Both the position numbers and the translations under genes were made by a program. Shown here piece after piece: positions 1-6,360 of a stretch of DNA of 11,460 nucleotides. This DNA comes from Alphaproteobacteria bacterium (lineage in GTDB: Bacteria > Pseudomonadota > Alphaproteobacteria > Caulobacterales > Caulobacteraceae), in contig JAGWSE010000045.1 in the NCBI GenBank assembly GCA_028869395.1, positions 1-11,460 of the forward strand, written 5' to 3'. Position 1 is the first letter of the stretch; each line of letters starts with the position of its first letter. The notes below the pieces were generated by a model. It saw nothing but the letters and a program-made list of their open reading frames with translations, did no database searches and was not told the DNA's origin.

Positions 1-1671
1 AACATCACCATCTTCACGGCCAACGCCGAGGTCCTGGCCGAGTATCAGAACCGCTTCCGCTACGTGCTGGTCGACGAGTACCAGGACACTAACGTCGCCC
101 AGTACCTGTGGCTGCGGCTGCTGGCCCAGGGCCGGCAGAACGTATGCTGCGTGGGCGACGACGATCAGTCGATCTACGGCTGGCGGGGCGCGGAGGTGGA
201 CAACATCCTGCGGTTCGAACGCGACTTCCCCGGCGCACAGGTGATCCGGCTGGAGCGGAACTACCGCTCCACAAGCAACATCCTGGCGGCCGCCTCGGGG
301 CTCATCGCCGCGAACAAGGGCCGGCTGGGCAAGACGCTGTGGACCGAGGCCGAGGGCGGCGAAAAGGTCGTCGTGCGCGGCGTCTGGGACGGCGAGGCGG
401 AGAGCCGCCTGATCGCCGACGAGATCGAGCAGGCCAAGCGCAAGGGCCGGCGCTATCGCGACGTCGCGATCCTGGTCCGCGCTTCGTTCCAAATGCGAGC
501 GTTCGAAGAGCGGTTCGTGCTGCTGCAGATCCCCTACGCGGTGGTGGGCGGCCCCCGGTTCTTCGAGCGGGCGGAGATCCGCGACGCCCACGCCTACCTG
601 CGGCTGATCCAGTCGGAGGACGATGACCTCGCCTTCGAGCGCATCGTCAACGTCCCCAAGCGCGGCATCGGCGACACCTCCGTGCAGAAGCTGCTGCAGG
701 TCGCGCGCTTGAACGGCGTGCCCGCGAGCCATGCGGCGCGGCAGCTGGTGCTGACGGACGAATTGCCGGCGCGGACGCGGACGGCGCTCGCCAACTTCCT
801 GCGCGACATGGACCGCTGGCGGGCCGAGGCCGCGCGCATCCCGCACGCGCGGCTGATGGAGACCGTGCTGGAGGAGAGCGGCTACACCGACGCCCTTCGC
901 CTCGACAAGACCCCCCCGGCCCAGACGCGGCTGGAGAACCTGAAGGAGCTCGTCCAGTCGATGGGCGCGTTCGACACGCTCCAGGCCTATCTGGAGCACG
1001 TCTCGCTGGTGATGGACCTCGACCGCGGGCCCTCCGCCGACGCGGTGCAGATCATGACCCTGCACTCCGCCAAAGGGCTGGAGTTCCCGCTGGTCTTCCT
1101 GCCCGGCTGGGAGGAAGGCGTCTTCCCCTCGCAGCGCAGCCTGGACGAGAAGGGCGAAAAGGGTCTCGAGGAGGAGCGCAGGCTGGCCTACGTCGGCCTA
1201 ACCCGGGCACGGGAGGAGGCGCGGGTGTCGTTCGCCGCCAACCGCCAGGTCTATGGCCGCTGGACGAGCCAGTTGCCGAGCCGGTTCGTTGACGAGCTGC
1301 CGCTCGCCAATGTCGAGGCCTCCTCGGAGACCGGCTACTACGGCGGCGGTCCGGGCATGCAGCAGCACGGCAGCCGGTGGGACGAGGCGCCCGATTTCGG
1401 CGCGGGCTATTCCTCGCCGGGCTGGCGCAGGGCGCAGGCGGCCGGCTATCGTGGGGGCCACCCGGGCCGCCAGCAGGTGATCGAGGGCGAGGGCCGTCTG
1501 GTGGCGGTGTCGGAGCCCTCGAGCTCGAGCGCCCACAAGCGGGGAGACCGGGTGTTCCACGTGAAGTTCGGCTATGGCCGGGTGAGCGGCATCGAAGGCA
1601 ACAAGCTGACGGTGCAGTTCGACAAGGCCGGCGAGAAGAAGGTGATCGACAGCTTCGTCGAGAAGGCCTGA
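1..1671 (+). CDS. uvrD: UvrD/PcrA-type ATP-dependent DNA helicase, 5' end outside window
   Basis: Superfamily 1A 3'-5' DNA helicase that unwinds DNA in nucleotide excision and mismatch repair and clears stalled forks. The reading frame is open from base 1, so 556 residues are visible and roughly the first 200 (Walker A and part of domain 1A) lie upstream. Visible motifs: II, VDEYQDTN (residues 24-31, Walker B); III, GDDDQSIYGWRG (52-63); IV, LERNYRST (84-91); FFERAEIRD (187-195); V, VQIMTLHSAKGLEF (349-362); VI, EEERRLAYVGLTRA (390-403) with the arginine finger. A Gly-rich linker (about 441-511) leads to a C-terminal module (about 512-556, GDRVFHVKFGYGRVSG) of the Tudor-like type that contacts RNA polymerase in PcrA/UvrD, which fits a role in transcription-coupled repair. 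The GTG at 64 lies inside motif II and is not the start. It converges on the next gene with only 5 bp between the stops. UvrD versus PcrA naming is a matter of convention; the family is certain. Confidence 0.95.
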   Translation, partial: NITIFTANAEVLAEYQNRFRYVLVDEYQDTNVAQYLWLRLLAQGRQNVCCVGDDDQSIYGWRGAEVDNILRFERDFPGAQVIRLERNYRSTSNILAAASGLIAANKGRLGKTLWTEAEGGEKVVVRGVWDGEAESRLIADEIEQAKRKGRRYRDVAILVRASFQMRAFEERFVLLQIPYAVVGGPRFFERAEIRDAHAYLRLIQSEDDDLAFERIVNVPKRGIGDTSVQKLLQVARLNGVPASHAARQLVLTDELPARTRTALANFLRDMDRWRAEAARIPHARLMETVLEESGYTDALRLDKTPPAQTRLENLKELVQSMGAFDTLQAYLEHVSLVMDLDRGPSADAVQIMTLHSAKGLEFPLVFLPGWEEGVFPSQRSLDEKGEKGLEEERRLAYVGLTRAREEARVSFAANRQVYGRWTSQLPSRFVDELPLANVEASSETGYYGGGPGMQQHGSRWDEAPDFGAGYSSPGWRRAQAAGYRGGHPGRQQVIEGEGRLVAVSEPSSSSAHKRGDRVFHVKFGYGRVSGIEGNKLTVQFDKAGEKKVIDSFVEKA

Positions 1672-1676
1672 GGCCG

Positions 1677-2126
1677 TCAGGCGCGCGGTTCGGCCTCTCC
1701 GCGCCGCCGCATCAGGCCGACCGCCAGCGCCGCGCCAAGGGTGGCGACGGCGCCCGCCGCGATCATCGCCGCGCCGCCCCACCGCCTGACCTGCCGCCGG
1801 ACCGGCGCGCCGGGCGAGACGCCGCCGTCGCCGAGCGGATCGACCTGGGCCGGCGGCGCGGCGGACGCGCCCTGCATGGCGGCCTCGGACACGGGCCGAC
1901 GGAAAACGACGGAGCCGCCGATCGGGTCCACCTCGCAGACTTCCCAGCCCGAGATCATCCAGGCGCGCGTATGTCCCTGCTCGGCGCCCGTCCACCAGGC
2001 GCGGCCCTTGCGTGCGGCCTTGGGCAAGGGGAAGCCCAGGACGCTCTCGATGTCGGCGAAGCTGGCGCGCCATTCGTCGTTCCGATGGCGGGCGAGGCGC
2101 TCGGTCAGCGGCTGGTACTTGCTCAT
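1677..2126 (-). CDS. Small tail-anchored protein with a DUF7662-like domain
   Basis: Predicted 149-residue protein. The N-terminal part (about 2-80) contains SKYQPLTERLA, then FADIESVLGFPLPKAAR and WWTGAEQGHTRAWMISGW. This pattern (Y.PL, F..IE..LG..LP..A, WW, W...GW.V) matches, from memory, the DUF7662 family of unknown function. An Ala/Pro-rich linker (84-108) leads to one hydrophobic segment (about 117-139) flanked by RRQVRRW and MRRRGE, so the C-terminus probably anchors the domain to the inner membrane. I chose the ATG at 2126 because a GGGAGA Shine-Dalgarno sequence (2135-2140) stands 8 nt upstream and the domain begins there; an extension to 2237 adds unconserved-looking residues. The gene is divergent from the exported-protein gene at 2240. 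Function unknown. Confidence 0.8.
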   Translation of the reverse strand: MSKYQPLTERLARHRNDEWRASFADIESVLGFPLPKAARKGRAWWTGAEQGHTRAWMISGWEVCEVDPIGGSVVFRRPVSEAAMQGASAAPPAQVDPLGDGGVSPGAPVRRQVRRWGGAAMIAAGAVATLGAALAVGLMRRRGEAEPRA

Positions 2127-2197
2127 TCCACAGATCTCCCGGGCTGAACAACGCACGGGCGCGCGCCGGGCGCCAGCTGCGCCCTGAACCAATGCGG

Positions 2198-2223
2198 CCA
2201 TCGCGCGCTTAGGGCCGCGATGG
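2198..2223. promoter_or_regulatory. 8-bp inverted repeat in the divergent intergenic region
   Basis: CCATCGCG (2198-2205) and CGCGATGG (2216-2223) form a perfect dyad with a 10-nt spacer, in the 113-bp gap between two divergent starts. The right arm ends 3 nt before the GGAGAG ribosome binding site (2227-2232) of the 2240 gene. It could be an operator for a dimeric regulator or a leader hairpin. No convincing -35/-10 pair was found around it. Confidence 0.35.
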
Positions 2224-2239
2224 AACGGAGAGATCAAAG

Positions 2240-2746
2240 GTGAAAGCGCTGGTTTCGGGAGCGGCGGTGGCCCTGGCGTCCGGCCTGCTGATGGGCTCGG
2301 CCCTGAGACCGGACTTCAGCGACCTCGACCGGCCGGCGGGGCCGCAGATCGTGACCGGCTTCGACGGCGTGCGGGCGACGGGTCCTTTCGACGACGGGCC
2401 GACGCTCGCCAGCTACCACGGCAAGCTGCCGGATTACGTCCTGGGCACAGACTTCAAAGCCGCGACGACCGTTTATCCGACGGCGGAGGCGCCGCCTCCC
2501 GCGAAGACGACAGACGATGCCGCGACGGTGAAGGTCGCCGCGAAGGACGATGCGCCGCCGCAGGTCCCTCTGACCCAGGCAAGCTATGAGGACGCCGGCG
2601 TCGGCGATGCGGCGGCGACGCCCCCGCCGAGCTATCCCTCGATCGACGGCGGCGCGCCGGATGTCGACCCCTCGGCCGCCTCGCCCACCGTTTCAACCAC
2701 CCAGGCCGACCAGGACAGCCAGGCCAACGATCCCACGGCGGGCTGA
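2240..2746 (+). CDS. Exported Ala/Pro-rich protein of unknown function
   Basis: Predicted 168-residue protein starting at GTG 2240, chosen because GGAGAG (2227-2232) stands 7 nt upstream. Residues 1-22 look like a Sec signal peptide: Lys2, a hydrophobic core over about 4-18, and a possible cleavage site after Gly-Ser-Ala21, which would make it periplasmic. Residues 24-80 are moderately complex (RPDFSDLDRPAGPQIVTGFD; LPDYVLGTDF). From about 82 the chain is low-complexity, acidic and rich in Ala, Pro, Thr and Asp, and probably disordered. It has no cysteines, no lipobox and no further membrane segment. It lies 39 bp upstream of prmA in the same direction. I do not recognise the family; the coding call rests on the ribosome binding site, the signal peptide and the consistently G/C third codon positions. 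Confidence 0.7.
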   Translation: MKALVSGAAVALASGLLMGSALRPDFSDLDRPAGPQIVTGFDGVRATGPFDDGPTLASYHGKLPDYVLGTDFKAATTVYPTAEAPPPAKTTDDAATVKVAAKDDAPPQVPLTQASYEDAGVGDAAATPPPSYPSIDGGAPDVDPSAASPTVSTTQADQDSQANDPTAG

Positions 2747-2766
2747 CCCCTCGCCTTTCGCGAGCC

Positions 2767-2783
2767 CGCCCGCTAGACGGGCG
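2767..2783 (+). promoter_or_regulatory. Hairpin and -10-like element abutting the prmA start
   Basis: CGCCCG (2767-2772) and CGGGCG (2778-2783) pair perfectly around the loop CTAGA, ending 2 nt before the prmA ATG. The same bases contain GCTAGACG (2772-2779), which matches 6 of 8 positions of the Caulobacter -10 consensus GCTANAWC. A start about 7 nt further on would give a leaderless mRNA, consistent with the absence of a Shine-Dalgarno sequence. No good -35 lies at the expected distance, so the promoter reading is weak. A second small hairpin (CTCGC 2750-2754, GCGAG 2760-2764) lies just upstream. Confidence 0.3.
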
Positions 2784-2785
2784 CG

Positions 2786-3655
2786 ATGAGCCAAGACCCC
2801 GTCCAGATCATCGCCCGCGGCCCGCGCGCCGAAGCCGAGGCCGCCGCCGCGGCGCTGGACGGCCATCCCGAGACCGAGGCGCTGACCTATTCCATCCTCG
2901 AGGAGGACGAGGACCGCGGCGTCTGGCGCATCGACGCGTTCCCCATCACGGAGGAGGAGCGCGCCGCGATCGAGCGGGTGCTCGCCGGTTTCGGCGCCCT
3001 GACGCTGAACGTCGAGACCCTGGCCGACGCCGACTGGCTGGCGATGTCGCTGTCGGGCCTGCCGCCGGTGCGCGCGGGGCGGTTCTTCGTCCATGGGGCG
3101 CACGACCGCGGCCTTGCGCCGCCGAACGCGGTGAACCTGCGCATCGAGGCGGGCGCGGCGTTCGGCACCGGACATCACGGGACCACGGTCGGCTGCCTCA
3201 ACGCCTTCGACCGCCTGCTGAAGGCCCGGCGTTTCGGCCGTGTGCTCGACGTGGGCTGCGGGACGGGGGTGCTGGCCATCGCAGCGGCGCGGACGCATTC
3301 GCCGGTGGCGCTGGGCACCGACATCGACCGGGTCTCGGTGCGGATCGCCAACGAGAACGCCGCGCTCAACCACGCGCGCGCGCGGTTCGTCCACGCTAAC
3401 GGCCTGGACGCCGCGGCGGTGCGGCGCCGGGGGCCTTACGACCTGGTGTTCGCCAATATCCTGGCCCCGCCGCTGGTCGCGCTCGCTCAGGACATCAAGG
3501 GCGCGCTTAAGCCCGGCGGGAGGGCGATCCTGTCGGGCCTGCTGCGGACCCAGCAGCGCCGGGTGCTGGCGGCCTATGTCTCGCGCGGCTTCCGACTGGA
3601 GCGGCGGCTGCACCGCGACGCCTGGGCGACGCTGATCCTGCGCCGCGGCGGCTGA
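2786..3655 (+). CDS. prmA: Ribosomal protein L11 methyltransferase PrmA
   Basis: SAM-dependent methyltransferase that trimethylates amino groups of ribosomal protein L11 in the cytoplasm. The 289-residue length is typical for the family. The N-terminal part (1-100) corresponds to the small L11-binding domain. AFGTGHHGTT (125-134) is the conserved PrmA loop. VLDVGCGTG (153-161) is SAM motif I of the Rossmann fold, with the acidic residue D179 (GTDID) after strand 2. FANILAPPL (222-230) is the PrmA version of the NPPY-like motif IV. The ATG at 2786 has no recognisable Shine-Dalgarno sequence, but a longer N-terminus is not needed to match the family. It is followed 46 bp later by the aminopeptidase gene. 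PrmA is generally dispensable in bacteria. Confidence 0.95.
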   Translation: MSQDPVQIIARGPRAEAEAAAAALDGHPETEALTYSILEEDEDRGVWRIDAFPITEEERAAIERVLAGFGALTLNVETLADADWLAMSLSGLPPVRAGRFFVHGAHDRGLAPPNAVNLRIEAGAAFGTGHHGTTVGCLNAFDRLLKARRFGRVLDVGCGTGVLAIAAARTHSPVALGTDIDRVSVRIANENAALNHARARFVHANGLDAAAVRRRGPYDLVFANILAPPLVALAQDIKGALKPGGRAILSGLLRTQQRRVLAAYVSRGFRLERRLHRDAWATLILRRGG

Positions 3656-3665
3656 ACCGGCCCCT

Positions 3666-3694
3666 TTGCCCGTCGCCGCGGAAGGGACTAAACC
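3666..3694 (+). promoter_or_regulatory. Candidate promoter giving a leaderless aminopeptidase transcript
   Basis: TTGCCCG (3666-3672) matches 5 of 7 positions of the Caulobacter -35 TTGACGS. After a 14-nt spacer, ACTAAACC (3687-3694) matches 6 of 8 positions of the -10 GCTANAWC. The consensus allows 10-14 nt between them. Transcription would begin at or within a few bases of the ATG at 3702. CCGCGG repeats (3676-3681 and 3693-3698) flank the spacer. Confidence 0.4.
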
Positions 3695-3701
3695 GCGGGC
3701 C

Positions 3702-5516
3702 ATGCGTCAGACCTTCGATGAATCCACCGACCGCTCGTTCGGCTCGAGACACGTCCCCCTGATCCGCAAGGCCATGGCCGAGCAGGGACTGGACGGCGTG
3801 CTGGTGCCGCACGAGGACGAGCACCAGAACGAGTACCTACCCGCCGCCAACGACCGGCTGGCGTGGGCGACCGGCTTCACCGGCTCGGCCGGCGCCGCGG
3901 TGATCCTGCGGGACAAGGCTGCGGTCTTCGTGGACGGCCGCTACACCCTGCAGGTGCGCGACCAGGTAGACGGCTCGCTGTTCGAGATCCGCGACCTGGT
4001 GGACGGCGGCGTGCCCGCCTGGCTGGAGACGGCCGCGCCGAAGGGCGGCCGGATCGGCTACGACCCGCGCCTGCACAGCCCCGACGCACTGGAGCGCCTG
4101 AAGGCGGCCGCCGCCAAGGCCGGCGCCGAGCTGCGCCCCGTCAGCCCCAACCCGGTGGACCAGGCGTGGGGCGCGGAGCGACCGCCGCAGCCGGCGGCGC
4201 CGGTGACCCCGCATCCGCTGGAGTACGCGGGCGAGGAGAGCAGCGCCAAGCGGCACAGGCTCGGCGAGGAGTTGAAGGGCCGCGGGGCCCACGCCGCCGT
4301 GATCACCGCGCCGGCCTCGATCGCCTGGCTATTCAACATCCGCGGCGGCGACGTGATCCGCTCGCCCCTGCCGCTCGGCCAGGCGATCCTCAACGCCGAC
4401 GGCTCGGCGCGCCTGTTCCTGGACCCCGCCAAGGTGACGCCTGAGCTTCGCCCCTGGCTGGGCAATGAGGTGCGGCTGGAGACGCCCGGGGACCTGCCGC
4501 AGGCGCTCGGCGAGTTGAAGGGCAAGCGCGTGCTCGTCGACCCTGCCCAGTCCTCGGCCTGGTACTTCGAGGCGCTGTCGGGCGCAGGCGCCGAGGTGCT
4601 GCGCGCCGAGGATCCCTGCGCGCTGCCCCGCGCCTGCAAGAACCCGGTGGAGATCGAGGGCAGCCGCCGCGCGCACGTGCGCGACGGGGCGGCGCTGACC
4701 CAGTTCCTCCACTGGCTCGCCACCGAGGGCCAGACGAACCCGCCGGACGAGGTGACCGCCGTCGCCAAGCTGGAGAGCTTCCGCGAATCCACTGGTGTGC
4801 TGAAGGACCTGTCGTTCGACACCATCGCCGGCGCCGGCTCCAACGGCGCCATCGTGCACTATCGCCCGACCCGGCGGCTGAACCGGCGCGCCGAAGCCGG
4901 CACGCTGATGCTGGTCGATTCCGGCGCCCAGTACCTGGACGGCACCACCGACGTGACGCGCACCGTCGCCATCGGCGAGCCCAGCCAGGAGATGCGCGAG
5001 CGCTTCACCCTGGTGCTGAAAGGCAATCTGGCGCTGGCCCGCATCCGGTTCCCCGCCGGCACCACAGGCTCGGCGCTCGATATCCTGGCGCGCGCGCCGC
5101 TGTGGAGCCACGGCCTGGACTACGACCATGGCACCGGGCACGGGGTGGGCTCCTACCTCGGCGTGCACGAAGGGCCGCAACGGATCGCCAAGGCGCCCAA
5201 CGCCGTGGCGCTGCGTCCCGGCATGATCGTCTCCAACGAGCCCGGATATTACAAGGAAGGCGCCTACGGCATCCGCATCGAGAACCTGCAGGTGGTCACC
5301 GAGGCGCAGGCGATCGAGGGCGGCGAGCGGCCGATGATGGGCTTCGAGACGCTGACCCTCGCCCCCATCGACCGGCGGCTGATCGTGGCGGAGATGCTGA
5401 CCACCGAGGAGCGCGCGCAGATCGACGCCTACCACGCCCGCGTGCTGACGGTGATCGGGCCCAAGCTGCCGCCGCCGGTGAAGGCCTGGCTCGAAGAGGC
5501 CTGCGCGCCCGTCTAG
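3702..5516 (+). CDS. pepP: Xaa-Pro aminopeptidase (aminopeptidase P), long M24B form
   Basis: Metallopeptidase that removes the N-terminal residue from peptides with proline in second position. The 604 residues match the three-domain form resembling eukaryotic XPNPEP1 rather than the roughly 440-residue E. coli PepP. A first creatinase-like N domain spans about 15-150 and a second about 170-305. The M24 pita-bread catalytic domain spans about 310-535 and a short M24 C-terminal domain about 545-604. The five expected dinuclear metal ligands are all present: D406 (VDSGAQYLDG), D417 (TTDVTRT), H480 (GTGHGVGSYL), E513 (SNEPGYYK) and E527 (GIRIENL). There is no signal peptide, so it is cytoplasmic. 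I chose ATG 3702 over the in-frame TTG 3666 because the latter lies in the likely -35 element. No Shine-Dalgarno sequence is visible. It converges on the cytochrome gene. Confidence 0.93.
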   Translation: MRQTFDESTDRSFGSRHVPLIRKAMAEQGLDGVLVPHEDEHQNEYLPAANDRLAWATGFTGSAGAAVILRDKAAVFVDGRYTLQVRDQVDGSLFEIRDLVDGGVPAWLETAAPKGGRIGYDPRLHSPDALERLKAAAAKAGAELRPVSPNPVDQAWGAERPPQPAAPVTPHPLEYAGEESSAKRHRLGEELKGRGAHAAVITAPASIAWLFNIRGGDVIRSPLPLGQAILNADGSARLFLDPAKVTPELRPWLGNEVRLETPGDLPQALGELKGKRVLVDPAQSSAWYFEALSGAGAEVLRAEDPCALPRACKNPVEIEGSRRAHVRDGAALTQFLHWLATEGQTNPPDEVTAVAKLESFRESTGVLKDLSFDTIAGAGSNGAIVHYRPTRRLNRRAEAGTLMLVDSGAQYLDGTTDVTRTVAIGEPSQEMRERFTLVLKGNLALARIRFPAGTTGSALDILARAPLWSHGLDYDHGTGHGVGSYLGVHEGPQRIAKAPNAVALRPGMIVSNEPGYYKEGAYGIRIENLQVVTEAQAIEGGERPMMGFETLTLAPIDRRLIVAEMLTTEERAQIDAYHARVLTVIGPKLPPPVKAWLEEACAPV

Positions 5517-5522
5517 GGCGTG

Positions 5523-5540
5523 GGCGGGCCGCTCCCCGCC
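5523..5540. terminator. Possible bidirectional terminator hairpin
   Basis: GGCGGG (5523-5528) pairs with CCCGCC (5535-5540) around a 6-nt loop, in the 33-bp gap between two converging genes (stops at 5516 and 5550). The stem is short and has no T-run on either side, so the terminator call is tentative. Confidence 0.3.
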
Positions 5541-5549
5541 TAACCGACG

Positions 5550-5933
5550 TCAGGGCTGCGGCGGCTGGGTGGCCGGGGCGGGCGGCGCGGCGGGCGTCGA
5601 TGGAGACGTCCCCTCGGACGGTGTGGGAGACGTCGCGGGCGCCGAGGCTCCGAGGTTCTTGGAGAGGTAGGCGGCGATCGCGCTCTGGTCGTCGGCGCTC
5701 ATCGAGGCGCCCAGCGACTGCATCTGGGAAATGACGTCGTCCCAGCCCTGCGGCGTCAGCCGGGCGGAGGCGAACTGCGAGACGTCGTGGCAGGCGGTGC
5801 AGACGCGCTCCACCACGTCCTTGCCGGGAGCATCGGGCAGCGGGTCGGCCGGCGCCTGGGCCAGGACGGGGGCGGCGGCGACAAGGGTGATGGCGGTCGC
5901 CGCGGCTGCGGCGAAGAGGGTGCGAAGTCTCAT
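5550..5933 (-). CDS. Small exported c-type cytochrome
   Basis: Predicted 127-residue periplasmic electron carrier. Residues 1-27 form a Sec signal peptide (MRLR, then an Ala/Leu core) with a likely cleavage near A25 or A27. CTACH (45-49) is the single CXXCH haem c site. The following TPQGWDDVISQMQSLGASM (60-78) is the usual layout of short class I cytochromes, with M71 or M78 as candidate distal ligand. AIAAYLSKNLG (86-96) is the C-terminal helix. The tail (97-127) is a low-complexity Ala/Pro/Ser/Thr stretch, probably disordered. I chose ATG 5933 because the signal peptide starts there, although no strong Shine-Dalgarno sequence precedes it; upstream in-frame sequence belongs to a broken neighbouring gene. 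The redox partner is unknown and no oxidoreductase gene lies nearby. Confidence 0.88.
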   Translation of the reverse strand: MRLRTLFAAAAATAITLVAAAPVLAQAPADPLPDAPGKDVVERVCTACHDVSQFASARLTPQGWDDVISQMQSLGASMSADDQSAIAAYLSKNLGASAPATSPTPSEGTSPSTPAAPPAPATQPPQP

Positions 5934-6009
5934 CGCCAGAGAGTGTCCGGTTTGCGGGCTCCGGCCAAGGGCGCGTTTCGAAGCCAGCCGCCGGGGCCGG
6001 CAGCCGCCG

Positions 6010-6310
6010 TCAGTGACGCGTGGAGGTGGGCGGGTCGGCGGTGAGGCGGGGATCGGCGACGGTCCGGCGGCGCGCCGGTCGAGCCACCGGCTCGGACGTC
6101 GAGGCCTTGGCGTGGCGGGCCAGCCTGGCTTCCAAAACGATGCGCGGCGTAACGCGTCGCCCGCCGCGAGGAAGCTCTCGGCGATCTCCACGAGCTTGCG
6201 CGGGTCCTTCTCGCGCCGGGCGCGAGCCTGCAGGTCCCGGGCCGCCTCCAGGGCGCGCTCCTGCAGGTCCCTGGATCCCGCAATCGTTGGCGGTCGCGCC
6301 GCATCTTCAT
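6010..6310 (-). pseudogene. Frameshifted ~100-codon gene directly behind a LexA box
   Basis: The 427 bp between ligA and the cytochrome gene carry a strong coding signal split between frames. Read from 6269, one minus-strand frame encodes an amphipathic helical stretch starting DLQERALEAARDLQARARR and continuing through LVEIAESFLAAGDALRRA to about 6143. From 6141 the next frame continues as IVLEARLARHAKASTSEP and ends at TGA 6010-6012. Both segments have mostly G/C third positions, and the joined product reads naturally as ...FLAAGDALRRA-IVLEARLARHAK. The only upstream ATGs (6310 and 6304) lie in a third frame, as in MKMRRDRQRLRD. The interval is 301 nt; two missing bases would give 303 nt and a 100-residue protein. 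The A-to-B shift is well supported; the N-terminal one is less certain. It may be a true pseudogene, a sequencing error or, less likely, programmed frameshifting. I do not recognise a named family. Confidence 0.55.
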
Positions 6311-6325
6311 GAACAAAACATGAAC
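6311..6325 (-). promoter_or_regulatory. LexA (SOS) box, exact GTTC-N7-GTTC
   Basis: On the minus strand the bases read GTTCATGTTTTGTTC, an exact match to the alphaproteobacterial LexA consensus GTTC-N7-GTTC. It ends at the base before the ATG at 6310 and begins 14 nt after a perfect TTGACGC element, so a bound repressor would cover the -10 region. Its gene is the frameshifted reading frame at 6010-6310. It is 13/15 identical to the box upstream of recN. It lies downstream of ligA and so cannot serve as an operator for ligA's own promoter. Confidence 0.75.
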
Positions 6326-6339
6326 ATGGGGCGACGCGG

Positions 6340-6346
6340 GCGTCAA
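6340..6346 (-). promoter_or_regulatory. Putative -35 element TTGACGC
   Basis: The minus strand reads TTGACGC, identical to the Caulobacter housekeeping -35 consensus TTGACGS. It lies in the 50-bp gap after the ligA stop. The -10 would fall within the LexA box; CATGTT (6317-6322) is the nearest TATAAT-like hexamer, at 18-nt spacing but only 3/6. The predicted start is near 6310, which again suggests a leaderless transcript. Confidence 0.5.
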
Positions 6347-6360
6347 GCGCGACGCCGGGC

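Noticed and set aside
908..917. Run of seven C in the helicase gene as a phase-variable tract
   Set aside because: The frame continues intact through it, and such runs are common at this base composition.
4329..5435. Minus-strand open frame inside the aminopeptidase gene
   Set aside because: It is antisense to a gene with all five metal ligands intact, and the translation shows no family features.
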